Of a stretch of 64,000 bases of DNA, positions 1 to 13,100 are shown piece by piece. A model generated the notes under the pieces. The model saw nothing but the letters and a program-made list of their open reading frames with translations. It ran no database searches and had not been told where the DNA came from. The number at the start of each line of letters is the position of its first letter. The first letter of the stretch is position 1. The DNA is from Membranipora membranacea (lineage: Eukaryota > Bryozoa > Gymnolaemata > Cheilostomatida > Membraniporidae): the NCBI GenBank assembly GCA_914767715.1, contig OU612072.1, positions 25,976,001 to 26,040,000 on the forward strand. The letters are read 5' to 3'. The position numbers and the translations under genes were made by a program.

Positions 1-816
1 GCATGCATTTAGGTTTACAGCAGGTGCTTGATTGCAGAAAACTGATTGCAAATGTTCCCGCACATACACTTACCTGAGATAGAAATATGACTAGATTGCT
101 GGAGGCGCGACTCTTCACTGACTGCAACAATTCACTAACTGCAGCGTTACCGGCGAAATTTATGCCGTTAAGTGTCCAATAGGTACGCAGCAGCAGGTGC
201 TCTCTGATAGTGACAGCCTCAGTGGTTAGTGGCAGTGATAGCAGTACCTATGTTTACAGTAACTTTAACCTAGCTGTCAAACTTGTTTATACCAGCCTGC
301 AGTGTGATATGGTGGTCCAGTAAGGTGGAGTGATAATGATTGTGACAGAGCATGGGAGGTAGTACTTTTATTGTGCAAAAGCATTTAGATCTAGAGCCCT
401 AGCTTAAATTTGTAGATAGTTCACTTAAGCTACACCTTCATTGTGTGAGGGCCTGCACCTCCCACCCTCATTGTTTAAATTGATTTACCGCAGTTTGTTA
501 TTGGAAATACATCCAGTCTAAACTGGATATAATTACCATGCAAATGATAATTCTATAATTTATTTGCAGCGCTTGAGAATGGGTGTACAGCCAACTAGCC
601 CTTATAATATCCTGTCGTAGACAATGTTACTCAAGCTATTATTCATTGTACAGGGACAGGCCATATTAATGATACAATTCAGTCACTGTCAAATACTGGC
701 CTCAACTACAATTAAATAGTAAATCATTGCTTCAACTGCTCTATAACAAACTGTCACTATGAAGAGGGATTACATGGCATGTTTCCAAATAAAATTAAGC
801 CTGTATTATGGTCTAG

Positions 817-848
817 CCAGAGACTATGGATATATCTATAGTCTCTGG
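817..848. repeat. Short hairpin, CCAGAGACTAT arms
   Basis: CCAGAGACTAT at 817-827 is matched by its inverted copy ATAGTCTCTGG at 838-848. The same core recurs in the longer hairpin at 2891-2952, so the two look like members of one small inverted-repeat family. Confidence 0.7.
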
Positions 849-944
849 TCTAGCTAGACTGATACTGACAGCATTGAGTGTTATTTAGCTTATGTGGTTG
901 GAGAAGGCAATTTAATTTCTGAGAACTTGGGGGTTGTGGCATTT

Positions 945-2294
945 TGGCCAAAGGCACATAAGGTCACTGGCCAAAAGGCCACTACCCATAAGGCCACTAC
1001 CCATAAGGCCACTGGGAGTTTTAGAAACTTGAGTTTTGGCGACACTGTGCCGCGGCGCCCAAGCACAAATAGCTGGGGGGTTTTGGCGGCGCTGTAAGCC
1101 CTTCCAATTGGGTTCGGGGCCCCGGACGCAGAAGCCTAGAGAGCAATTTAGGGCTCTACGGATGAATTCCAACGGGTTTTGAGGTATGATATTTTAAGTC
1201 TAGAGTTTCCAGCAAATCATAAGGCCACTGTCCAAAAAGTCACTATCCAAAAAGTCACTGTTCAAAAAGTCACTGTAAAAAAGCCACTGTTCATAAATCA
1301 ACCTTCCATTGACATGATATTTGGGTTGGTTAGACCAAATTGCAGGTCTTGATATGAAATCTATCAGTGATTTGTTATTTCTACTCCCAATTCCCACCTT
1401 ATCCTGCCCACACCATAAGTAAACTCAACCAAACATTTTTTCGCACAGTCAGCAAATTTTAATTAAAGCGATGCCGTCCTGAGAAGAGATAACATCGTAG
1501 CTTCTTAAATCTTTATATCATAATATGACAACAATTTTTATGTGCACAGAAAAGGATTTTAGTACCTTCTGTACCCAAAGAAACCGTCATCCATTTTATT
1601 ATCACTGGTCATATTGCATCTGATACTGAACAAAAACTAAACTCTCTGTACTGTTAACTTTGTGGGTTAATGCTGCTGGATATTAGAAATGCTTATACCA
1701 ACTGCACTTCATAACAACAGATGTCAGGGCAACTGGGCGGAACTCATCATCACATCGGGCATCGGGGAGCTTTGGTACAGAAGATATGGCAGACATTTTC
1801 CAAATACTGAGGAGTCTACTAATTAATTGATTAAAATCCTACAAAATATTGGGCTAGAAAGATTTTTACATGTGTGTAGTTTTATACCTACTAGCATCAA
1901 AGTTTTAAATGATATGCCATTACAATCACATAGCCTTTTTAAACAATTTTAAACTGTCTTTGAAGGTTTTACCAATAAACTGCTATCTAATCCCACTATT
2001 ATATTATGATGGTATATTGTACTGTACAGCATGCCGATAGTTATTATATCTCACATCTTGTGTGTGGGGACCTAATACCGCTCCCCTGCTTTGGTCAGAG
2101 TCTTTAGTATGACAGTCAGATAATGTGGAGCCGCATTTTCGTTGACCATTTATTGTCCTGGTCACAACTTTGTGTGCACTAAGCAACACTCCATGCCTGT
2201 TGTAACCAACAATACGCATTTTATTCCTCATAATCATAATCAACTGTTGCTATTTTTACAGTGGCCTTTTGGGGCCAGTGGCCTTTTTGCCAGT
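945..2294. repeat. Possible inverted-repeat element with tandem 'CCACT' words
   Basis: Around 945-1010 the sequence repeats units such as CACTACCCATAAGGC. Around 1215-1295 it repeats a related unit near 17 bp (CCAAAAAGTCACTNT). At 2259-2294 the complementary words (GTGGCCTTTTGGGGCCAGTGGCC) appear in opposite orientation to the 962-986 block. This could be one element of about 1.35 kb with repeat-rich ends, or two unrelated repeat blocks. No target-site duplication was identified. Confidence 0.35.
1840..1990 (+). mobile_element. Relic resembling the 3' end of a non-LTR retrotransposon
   Basis: The forward translation contains SFIPTSIKVLNDMPL followed by a Phe/Lys-rich stretch. This resembles the C-terminal end of many LINE reverse transcriptases (pattern SFIPR-x-WN-x-LP then FK). 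The same nucleotide block recurs at about 53741-53880 (+) and 57000-57110 (-) with substitutions, so it is a dispersed repeat. Stops and a frameshift show that it is dead. The LINE assignment is inference. Confidence 0.45.
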
Positions 2295-2890
2295 TGACAA
2301 AATCTCTCTGCTGTCATTTTTAGCTAGGATACACAGCTAGCAAGCTTAGGGTCTGAGTTATTAAGGTGCTCCTAGGTAGAATGTGAGAAAGCCCTGTAAT
2401 GAAAATAGAACTCAAATATATATTGTGTGGCCGATGTCCTGAATATCAAAAACATGGATTGCTTACTTTTTACCAAAACCGCACACAATAAATCCTACCT
2501 GTCCCGTCACGCCAAATTTAAACCAAGCGCTGGGGTAGATTTAATTTAATTTAGAAGTTTAAACTCAGTGAGAATATCATTGCCATCATTAGGAGATCGA
2601 GGTTGTAGAGAGAATGAATAACATACCTCCAGCAAGGAGTTAAAGACACTTTAACTCCTTGCCTCCAGTGGACTCTCAAGTAAACTTAACTCAGCTGGAA
2701 ATTGAATGGGTTAATTGAGCGACTGACCATTTTGGCATATAAATAAATCTGTTACAGAGTAAGCTCCTGTGCTCACAAGCACACCTGCACTTAGCGCTAT
2801 CAGCACACAGCTCACTTATTACGTGGAGAAGTGACAATTGAGAGAACATTCAAACTAATTACCCTTCTGTCAACCTGTGTATGTGGTGAG

Positions 2891-2952
2891 ACCAGAGACC
2901 ATAGATAGTCTATAGTCTCTGCTGAGACTATAGACTATCTATGGTCTCTGGT
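2891..2952. repeat. Perfect 29-bp-arm hairpin
   Basis: Bases 2891-2919 are the exact reverse complement of 2924-2952, with a 4-base loop (TGCT). Both arms carry the CCAGAGAC...TAGTCTATAG core also found at 817-848. This could be a miniature foldback element. No terminal duplication was recognised. Confidence 0.85.
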
Positions 2953-4124
2953 GAGACTCCTTATAGTGTCTCAGTACACTCAGAGAGTTTGAGAGGGAGA
3001 TGATTAATACAAATAATTATAATAGTGTGTCACAGTCATTGGGACAGGTCTCCCGCTACATTTATATTTATATTAACCATTGTTTGAATTGTCCTCTCTT
3101 GTACTAAGAGAAGACAATCCGTGTTTGAATGGTGACAGGGTAGATGGATACGGACACAAAATATATACCGGACGAAAACTGATTCTGATCTGTCTATCTG
3201 AACTGACCAAGGGGATGTATTTGACATCGCAAAATGAAAATTAGTTTACAAACTCATCATATCCGATGGTGAATGGTAATTTCTTTTTTACACTTTGCTC
3301 CTAAGTTTGATTGAAAAGCTTGACACTTTGAACAGAAAACATTAGATTATGATTTCTCCCTCTGCTGGTCTTGAGGCCATCCGATGAGGGGGTTGTGCAA
3401 GAGAGTGCGGCGGGGGAGGGGAGGGGGCTCAAAGTAGTTTACTTGTTACACAGCCGTCATTTCTCATATGAAGCATAGTCACCTTAGCCTTGTAATGCAC
3501 CAAGGCTTTAGTCATCTCTGTATCTTTGTGTCTCTGTATCTTTGTTATCCCCATCCTGTTTTCTAACGGGTCTTTGCTAAGCAATAAAAAAAACCAATGA
3601 GTGAGGAAATGCGACTAAACTGAGAACCATCACAATTTTGAAAAAAGTCAAAGCCAAAGAAGGCGCCACCAAACTTAGACAAAAACATAATATACAGACT
3701 CAGAGGCTATAAAAAGTCTGATGAGGAATGAGGAAACAGACTATTATCATTAATTTCGTCATACAATATATGATATATTAATTGACGTCAGGGGGTGTCA
3801 CCACGACGGCCCAACAATACATGTTTGGCACTGAGCCTGAAACTCTGTCCACACAATAAGATACCTGTAATCTTGAATAGTGCCAAAATAAATGAGATTA
3901 AAATCGCTCTGTTGGCATGGATACCTGGTTAAGCTGTAAGTAATTAAGTTCAGTCTAATTGTATAGATAATTATCATTTGAAAAATTTAGTGTTAATAAG
4001 AAAGGAGGTTCAGGACCAGCTGATGCTAAGCATCTGACTATTTTTTGCTAAAAATGTGTTTTTGCTGATAACAAAAGTTTGGATCACAGACACAAAAAGA
4101 TCTTCACAACTTAGGACTGTAATT

Positions 4125-7100
4125 ATGGATAACTGGCGTTTATCTGCTGCTGCTGCTGTTTTGATGGCTCTGATGTCAGTTTTAGTACCTGGGAGCAGCT
4201 CTTTATCATACACCGTACTGTCTAACACAGAGTCAGAGTCTAAGCAGACATCGGTGTACAGAAGGGTGAGTGTGTACTGAACCAACCAATCATCTGTTGT
4301 CAGATTATTGCATATGCCATAGGGGAGTAAAAATAATCTAGAGTTAAGTGAATTGCTAGCTTGAACTGTCCTAACTCTAGCTAGCATTAATGTTAGCTAC
4401 CTTATTGATGAACGAGGTTGAGTATATGTTCGGTAGCCAAAAAAAATTGTGAAGCCTGTAAAACATGCCGAATGCTTCTATTGCCAATCCTGTAACACTC
4501 TAGGATCATATGTTAAGTTATTTTTCCATTGAACAAATCTGTACGCTGTGAGCAAGTCAACTGAACACAAATTTGAGAGTATTTTATCCCCATTATACCA
4601 ACCAGCAGCAGTACAATATCCACAAGTACAGGTTTGAGGGAATATCAACTCCCGTCCCCAAAATTTATTGACATGATCTTCATTCACCCCAGGCTATGTT
4701 GTTGCTAAAATGGGATAGCATCTCTAAGCTAAGGTATCAGTTCTGAAAGCCCATGCAGCATGTTAGCAGCATTCCCCAATGCAATTTGATTCGGATTTCC
4801 CAGGTGGACATAGCCCTATACATGATACCATAACGATTCATCTATCTTGCGTCACTAAAGCATAACTTACGCTAATCTGTAAGTGAAGGGCGGAAGGCTT
4901 CCTCAACTTGTGGTAACCGTTTGAATACGGTTGAGGGGAGAAACCTTGTTTTGTGGCCTATGGTAGGATGAGATCGGCAACCTCAGATCGATTTATTCAA
5001 GGCCAGTAACAGTTGACCTTGTGGCAGTCCAGTGACGCTCTGAGCCGTCCCCAGACTCTTACCCCCGTCCCGCCCGACGGCTAATCAACATTCTATTCAA
5101 TGGGTCAGTTTAGACTTGGCAGGCTGTCGACAGCCTATCCAGGCTAGGTTCAGACCCAAACAACACCTGCCTAACACAGATTTTATCCCAAGTGGGACCC
5201 TTACTATAATATCCGTCTACACATTTGAATAGCACAAAAGATGATTTTGCTAATCTCCGAGAGACACCAAGGTAGGACATCATTAATAGTCCATTAGTTA
5301 ATGTGCCACCAATCAACAAAGCTTCAATAATACTTTGATGATCAATCAACCAAATGATTTGATTCACCCTTTCCTTCCTCCTCAGGTACGAGGATATAAG
5401 GCTTACCGCACCGGATCATGTGGAGGTTACCGTAGAGAGGACTCAGGTCTGATACACTCACCAGACTTTCCTGCAGACTACCAGAATAGTCTAAAGTGCA
5501 GCTGGTATATAAGAGTGAAGAACGGGTCGAGGATACAACTGGACTTCGTGGACAGAGTCGAGCTTGAGAGCTTCAATGGAACATGCCGGGATTATTTGAC
5601 GGTATGGCGGATTGTTTTGATTAAAAGAAGTGCTACCTGATGGCCACCTGATGCTGTTAATGGTAATCCTGCTCTAAACAAAAATTTCTTTGGACAGAAG
5701 CAGCAGATTGCTATTCTTATGGAATTTTGAAGCGAGCAAGGCCACCGAACATGAACAGATGTATCTGTTTCTCCAAATCTATTGTTTGAAATGAGATCTG
5801 GAGCTGAACAAAACTAAGCCCCTCGCAAAGTAATTTTAAAGGGTAAATCAAAATCATCAGACTTAGTTTCTCTCAATCTTTGGTCAGGTGACAGATGGAA
5901 GCCCAAGATCTCAAAATACATCAACATATTGCGGCGAGGGACTGATACCACCCATATTATCGTCTGAAAATGTGCTCTTCATCACCTTCACCAGTGATTC
6001 CAGTATTAGAAAGTCCGGCTTTATTGCTGTGTATTCAAGTATGTAGTTTTATAGCTGTGATTTCATTGAATTGCACACAAGGAGACTTTTTTTGTGTGAG
6101 ATTAAAGAGTGTGTTACCATAGCAACTGGAATTTCCAGTGACTTAGGTCAAACTTTTAAAACGTTTCTTCTATTGGTCATATTTCATTACAGAACGTTAC
6201 ACTAACGTGTTTTCTTTTGGAAAACCAGCCAAATCTAATTTTAAAACATCGAGATTGTTGCAAAACTTTCTCCATCAAAATAATATGTTTGAGCCAAGTA
6301 TTTTTATTTAGGCACAAAAATATTTGTTGTTGTTTTGGTTTGTAGCAATACCAGCTGGAGACAAGGGTGCAGAAGACATGAGAGTTCATCATCCATCTGC
6401 CAAGCTTACTACAGGATCAGACAGTGTCCAGACACCACTGACAGCAGCTACTGGTGACGCCTATACAGGACAGCCGGAGCATCAGCATCAAGAACTGGAA
6501 ACAAATAAAGGTAATTCAGCATACAGTATTATTTGCTCAGATCAAGTATGAGATCCCACCCTAGGATGTATGCTAGGGACTCATACACTGTTTGTATTAT
6601 AAACCAAAATCCTAAGTTGACAGGGAATGGGAGCGAAAGGACACTTTAATAATGAATGATCGATGGGTTAAATAAAACCTGATGTGGGCCAAGCATCACA
6701 TACAAACATAGAGTTATTATATACTCTAGAGTGGACAATGCAGTGCTCAAAATGTCCTACTTAATTATTGCGAAATTCATGACGAGGCGCAATCTGGTTG
6801 TGCCTGTATCATAAAAGTCATCATTGAGAATATAGGAATTGAGCATGAAAATTTATGTTTTAGAGCGCTAATAGCCATTTTTTTGGAAAATTTTTTATGT
6901 CACACCATGTGGAACACTTGTAGGTATTTTCACTTGCAGCCATTGGAAAATTTTTCTATGTTTTCCCATGAGAATAAGCCAAAACCCCAACCACAAACAC
7001 ATCATTGTGATGAAAAAAAATTACCGGGCTAGCTTGTTTTTTTCCACCTTTCTCTCAACCATAAATTGGATTCTGTCTATTTTACTCATATGTTTTCCGT

Positions 7101-10100
7101 CAAGTGAGTTAATGTTATTTGTTCAGTATAAGGTGTACACATAGCTTGTGGAAAAGCTGACTGGAGGTTAAAAGTCGGCCGCTAAGTTCCGCCATTTGCA
7201 GAAGCAATTTACATACGGTTCTGACTAAGATTCGGCGTTTAGATTTGGCTATGTCATTTGAAGCTCTAAATTTCCTCCCCGGTGGTGTCCTCTAGTTTTT
7301 GAATTCGCAAAACAATTAAACCATACACAGCAGGTTTTGAAAGCATATAAATGAATGTATTTTGTAACAAACTTTTTTGATAAGTCGCTGAGTAACAAGT
7401 AAATCTTTGAATGGAAAACTCACATACATACCTATCCAGACTGACTCCAGATTTTTCAGAACAAACACTCACTAATGTGACATTTTAAGTGGACGTATAT
7501 TCCTGATTTCTCACCATACTTGAAAATAAGGGACCATTTGCTTCAGAGCGGTCGTTGTGGATGTTTGATGCAATTTTCTGGTATGATTATTATGACTATG
7601 GTTGTTGGTTTGTGTTTGTAAATTAGTTGAGATGGCAACTTCAGCATCATACATAATATTTTGTATATACTCCAGTAAAGGCGCTGGCAGTTGACGTATA
7701 CATGTGCATTTGTTTGCATAGTTTTGAGGGAAGGGGGATTAGTGTAGTAGTGTTCAATCCTTTGAAATGACCAGAGTTAGCATTTCATACAGCTGTGAAA
7801 CTCTGTCAGAAATGGATTGATTCTATAAAAATATAACAGAGGCAACCAGAAAGTGATCTTATGAGCAATGAGGACTGACAGTAACACCACATCTGATTTT
7901 AGCACCAATCTTAATTGATCTTCTTTGACATAAGAAACAAAAAAGCTTATAATAATACCCTCAATAAAGTAATGTTATCTGGAGAGAAAATCTGAATCTT
8001 GACATTATGTACACTGTGACTGAAAATGAGGCAAACTGCAAACTTTTACACCTCCGATCACTTGTTCACAGGCTACTCGTACTTCATTTAATCAAAAATA
8101 AAAAAAACCTACTGAATGTGTAACATATGAGATGAGTAAGAGGACAGGACACAGCTTATATGGCTGGCAAGTGGCAGTAGAAAAAACAAGCTAGCCCGGT
8201 AATTTGTTTTCATCACAATGATGTGTTTGCGGTTGGGGCTTTGGCTTATTTTCATGGGAAAACATAGAACATTTTTCCAATGGCTGCAAGTGAAAATACC
8301 TACAAGTGTTCCACATAGTGTGCCATGAAAATTTTTCCGAAAAATGGCTTTAAGTGCTCTAAAACTTAAAATTTTATACCCAATTCCTTAATTCTCAATG
8401 ATAAATTATATGATACAGGCACTGGCCATGCACAACCAGATTGCGTCGCGTCATGGACTTCGCAATAATTAAGTAGGACAAAAACTGATGCTATTTTTGT
8501 ACACATTGTCCACTCTAGAGTATATAATAACTCTATGCTTGGCAACTAACTAAATTTAATGCGAAAGTTAAAATGTCTCAGTGGGCTGTATCTGACCTGC
8601 AGGCACACAAGGCTGAAACATTTTGTTTTATAAGTTTTATCTTGTCTACCTTGTGGTGGAGTGTCACATCTACCAGCAGAGAGGAAGCGACACAATATGT
8701 AGGCTATTCGTAATTGTGTTAAGTCCTACATTCAATTACTTGATGCATCAAACTTAGCTTACCATCGTCAAGCAGTGTCAAATATGACTATCGGAGCTAA
8801 ATGAATGACACCACTTGATCATTGTTTGTAGAGCCTAGTCAAGATAAGGAGAGTGTAGTACAAGCATCCTCTGCTGCCAATCAGAGACCAGACGGTCACC
8901 ACAACGATACGCAGGCTAAAGTGAGAGTTAGACGTCAGTCTCAGACTGATGATGGTATGTGTGACAAATCAGCTTGGAGTGAGAAAACTTACAGGCTCCT
9001 GTGTGGTTAGCTCTATAAAGCAAGACTTACAATACGTGAACTGAGACTAGGGGCATCTATTTGTCATTTGCAAAAACATGTTACCAGGTTTATGTACTAA
9101 ATTGTTGACTGTGGCCATCATCTTATTTTTATTTGTCCATTTGTACTCACTAAAGCACAAAAAAACGATTTGGTGATATTTGTGAGTTTCGTAACATTAT
9201 TGAGAAATTGAATATTTGATAACTTGGTGTTTTGTAGCCCCATATTTGTATCTGCAATATGACACGGAAACCGGACAATTCTACCTCGCAAGCTTCAACA
9301 TAGAGCCTCCTGTAACAGGACAACCTGAGGGACAACCAGGACAGACTGGAGCTGCTGGACAACAAGGATCCACAGGCTCTCCAGGATTTCATGGAGAGCC
9401 AGGATCAGAAGGAGCCCCTGGCCAACCAGGATCAGAGGGTGGAGCAGCAGGTCAGCCAGGTAATGATGGACAGCCAGGAGCACCAGGCCAACGTGGTAAT
9501 GATGGCGCACCAGGTGTTGGACAACCAGGAGCTGCAAGACAACCAGGGTCTCCAGGATTTGATGGGCAACCAGGCAATGCTGGAGCCCAAGGACAACCAG
9601 GAGCTGCAGGATTCGATGGTCAACCAGGATCGCAAGGATCACCAGGACAACCTGGATCACAAGGATCAGCTGGCCAACCAGGTAACAATGGTGCTCCAGG
9701 ACAACCAGGATCAGCTGGCCAACCAGGCTCTCCAGGATTTGATGTACAACCAGGATCACAAGGAGCCCCTGGTCGACCAGGATCAGCTGGAAAGCCAGGA
9801 CAGGCTGGAGCAGCAGGTCAGCCAGGTAATGATGGACAGCCAGGAGCACCAAGTTTAGGACAACCAGGAGCTGCTGGGCAACCAGGATCATCAGGAGCAC
9901 CAGGAATAGATGGACAACCAGGAGCTGCTGGCCATCCAGGACAGGCTGGAGCAGCAGGACAACCAGGTAATGATGGACAACCAGGATCACAAGGAGCACC
10001 AGGACAATCTGGATCAGCTGGACAGCCAGGACAGGCTGGAGCAGCAGGTCAGCCAGGTAATGATGGACAGCCAGGAGCACCAAGTCTAGGACAACCAGGG

Positions 10101-13100
10101 GCTGCTGGGCAACCAGGATCATCAGGAGCACCAGGATTCGATGGACAACCAGGAGCTGCTGGACATCCAGGACAGGCTGGAGCAGCAGGACAACCAGGTA
10201 ATGATGGACAACCAGGATCACAAGGAGCACCAGGACAATCTGGATCAGCTGGACAGCCAGGACAGGCTGGAGCAGCAGGTCAGCCAGGTAATGATGGACA
10301 GCCAGGAGCACCAAGTCTAGGACAACCAGGAGCTGCTGGGCAACCAGGATCATCAGGAGCACCAGGATTCGATGGACAACCAGGAGCCGCTGGACATCCA
10401 GGACAGGCTGGAGCAGCAGGACAACCAGGTAATGATGGACAACCAGGATCACAAGGAGCACCAGGACAATCTGGATCATCTGGACAGCCAGGACAGGCTG
10501 GAGCAGCAGGTCAGCCAGGTAATGATGGACAGCCAGGAGCACCAAGTTTAGGACAACCAGGAGCTGCTGGGCAACCAGGATCATCAGGAGCACCAGGATT
10601 CGATGGACAACCAGGAGCCGTTGGACATCCAGGACAGGCTGGAGCAGCAGGACAACCAGGTTATGATGGACAACCAGGATCACAAGGAGCACCAGGACAA
10701 TCTGGATCAGCTGGACAGCCAGGAGCACCAGGTGTTAGACAACCAGGAGCTGCTGGGCAACCGGGATCATCAGGAGCACCAGGATTCGATGGACAAACAG
10801 GAGCTGCCGGTCAACCGGGAGCACCAGGTGTTGGACGACAAGGAGCCGCAGGAGCACATCGATTTGATGGACAACCAGGAGCACAAGGTGCACCAGGACA
10901 ACCAGGATCTCCAGGATCAGCCGGACAACCAGGATCTCCAGGATCAGCCGGACAACCAGGATTCGATGGACAACCAGGAGCCGCTGGAGCAGCAGGACAG
11001 GCTGGAGCAGCAGGACAACCAGGTAATGATGGACAACCAGGATCACAAGGAGCACCAGGACAATCTGGATCAGCTGGACAGCCAGGAGCACCAGGATTCG
11101 ATGGACAACCAGGAGCTGCCGGTCAACCAGGAGCACCAGGTGTTGGACGACAAGGAGCCGCAGGAGCACATCGATTTGATGGACAACCAGGAGCACAAGG
11201 TGCACCAGGACAACCAGGATCTCCAGGATCAGCCGGACAACCAGGATCATCAGGAGCACCAGCATTCGATGGACAACCAGGAGCCGCTGGACATCCAGGA
11301 CAGGCTGGAGCAGCAGGACAACCAGGTAATGATGGACAACCAGGATCACAAGTAGCACCAGGACAACCAGGAGCCGCTGGACAGCCAGGACAGGCTGGAG
11401 CAGCAGGTCAACCAGGAGCTGCTGGACAGCCAGGACAGGCTGGAGCAGCAGGTCAACCAGGAGCTGCTGGACAGCCAGGACAGGCTGGAGCAGCAGGTCA
11501 ACCAGGACAACCAGGACAGGCTGGAGCACCAGGTATTGGACCACAACCCATATTTATTTTATAAGTTATACTTTGGAAGCATTTTTCTGAGTTATCTATG
11601 TTGGTTATGACACATCAGATCACTCTGTAGTCCAAATTTATGTGATTGATTTGTGAGTGGCAGTAAAACTCCCTGCAGGTTTAGAGTCCAGCAATTTATC
11701 TTGATTTTGTAGCTACCTTAGTCTAATAGGTAAGATCTAGTGTGAATAGACAAATAAAATTCATTTCAAGGTCCTTTCTAGTCGTCCCTGTACTAAGAGA
11801 GACTTATCCATTGAGACTTTGGAAGAGACTGATGCCAGGTTATATTTACATGAGGCTGTTCATTCTTACATATGTTTTATAATACTTTCAATGTTACGCA
11901 GGACCAAAAAAATCTCGAAGACTCCCGGTGAACCTAATATTCGATCGTCAGGATGAAGATATTAGTAAGTGTTAAAGATTTGTCTAATAACTTTCTCTGA
12001 TTCAATAAAGTTGTATTAATAATATAGTTTTATGCATTCTCTCCATCAGAGTCCATGAGTTCCCAAGTCAGAAAAATTATCTCATCAATCAGAGAATTTA
12101 GACTATCCTATATGATTAAGAGTTAAAGGGCAACCAAGGTTTTTAACCAACTTCTCATTGATTAATAGCAGATTGCACCTTCTGAATAGGGAAAAAGACA
12201 AAATCTAATACAGATGATTATTCAGCCAGAATTCTTGTGAAACATTTCTTCCATCAGGTACTCAAACTCAGCTAAAATAGAATACCACAGGTTCTTGTTC
12301 CTGTTATTATTTAGCCTGTGCTTCTATCATCATTACAGCAATGTCTTGGAACCTCCCCTAAACTGAAGTGTTAACCAGCTTAGAGTCAGCAACTACTTTG
12401 AGTTTTGCATTGCATAATGCACAAAGCTGATGCTGCCCAGCACATTATTTACTATCCATTAATGCATTGCTACGAAACCTTTGCTGCCCTTTAGGCTTTA
12501 CAGCTGTTATATAGATCATTAATACCACATGAAGCGTTAAATTAAATCTGGTTTTTGAGTGACGCCCTCTCTCTAGGTCAAGTTTGATACATTTTGCCAG
12601 AGTTGGAATTGCCCCCCCTGTACTGACCAGCCGAATGGGGGTAACTCTAATGCTTGCAAAATTGATCAGCCTTGATCTCTCTCTCTACTTCGTTTCTTAG
12701 GTTCAAATTTGAGCTCATTTTAATGACTTGTATTGTTACTTTTCTCAGATATGTTGGACACTGTCTACACAATATGGGGAGATGATTCATGCGAACATGA
12801 GCAGGCACATAGATTGTACGCAGGTATGTACTGATCTCATAAACAAGTGTTAAATGTAACTTAAATGGCTCTCACTTCAACTGTACTTGCCGGTATAGGT
12901 TGTACAGTTCATACTACTAAGTGGTTGCCAGAAATATGATGATAATAATTATATATGCAAGTAATGCTATGCATTGAGCTCAACAATTTTATGAGGTTGG
13001 AGGTAGTCGCTGCTAGCTGGAGTCAGTAAGTTCACTCATTAGCCACCTGCCTCAAGTATTTGGAAACAATGCCCTTATTATTACTGTGGTAAGATTGAGT

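Larger units (their letters stand above)
1..4124. other. Non-coding flank upstream of the CUB-collagen gene
   Basis: I see no supported exon here. Open frames are short and lack plausible splice signals or protein features. The stretch holds two related hairpins (about 817-848 and 2891-2952), a block of tandem CCACT/CCAAAAAG words (about 945-1300, with an inverted counterpart near 2259-2294), a relic resembling a LINE 3' end (1840-1990), and a short GC-rich pocket near 1040-1160 in otherwise AT-rich DNA. The promoter and 5' UTR of the downstream gene presumably lie towards the right end, but no core promoter element is clear. Confidence 0.6.

Noticed and set aside
9295-10728. 477-residue open frame on the minus strand
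   Set aside because: It is the antisense of the collagen repeats. Periodic Gly-X-Y coding removes stops from other frames, and its Leu/Val-rich sequence has no protein features.
10735-11544. 269-residue minus-strand and overlapping plus-strand frames
   Set aside because: Shadows of the same repetitive collagen exon.
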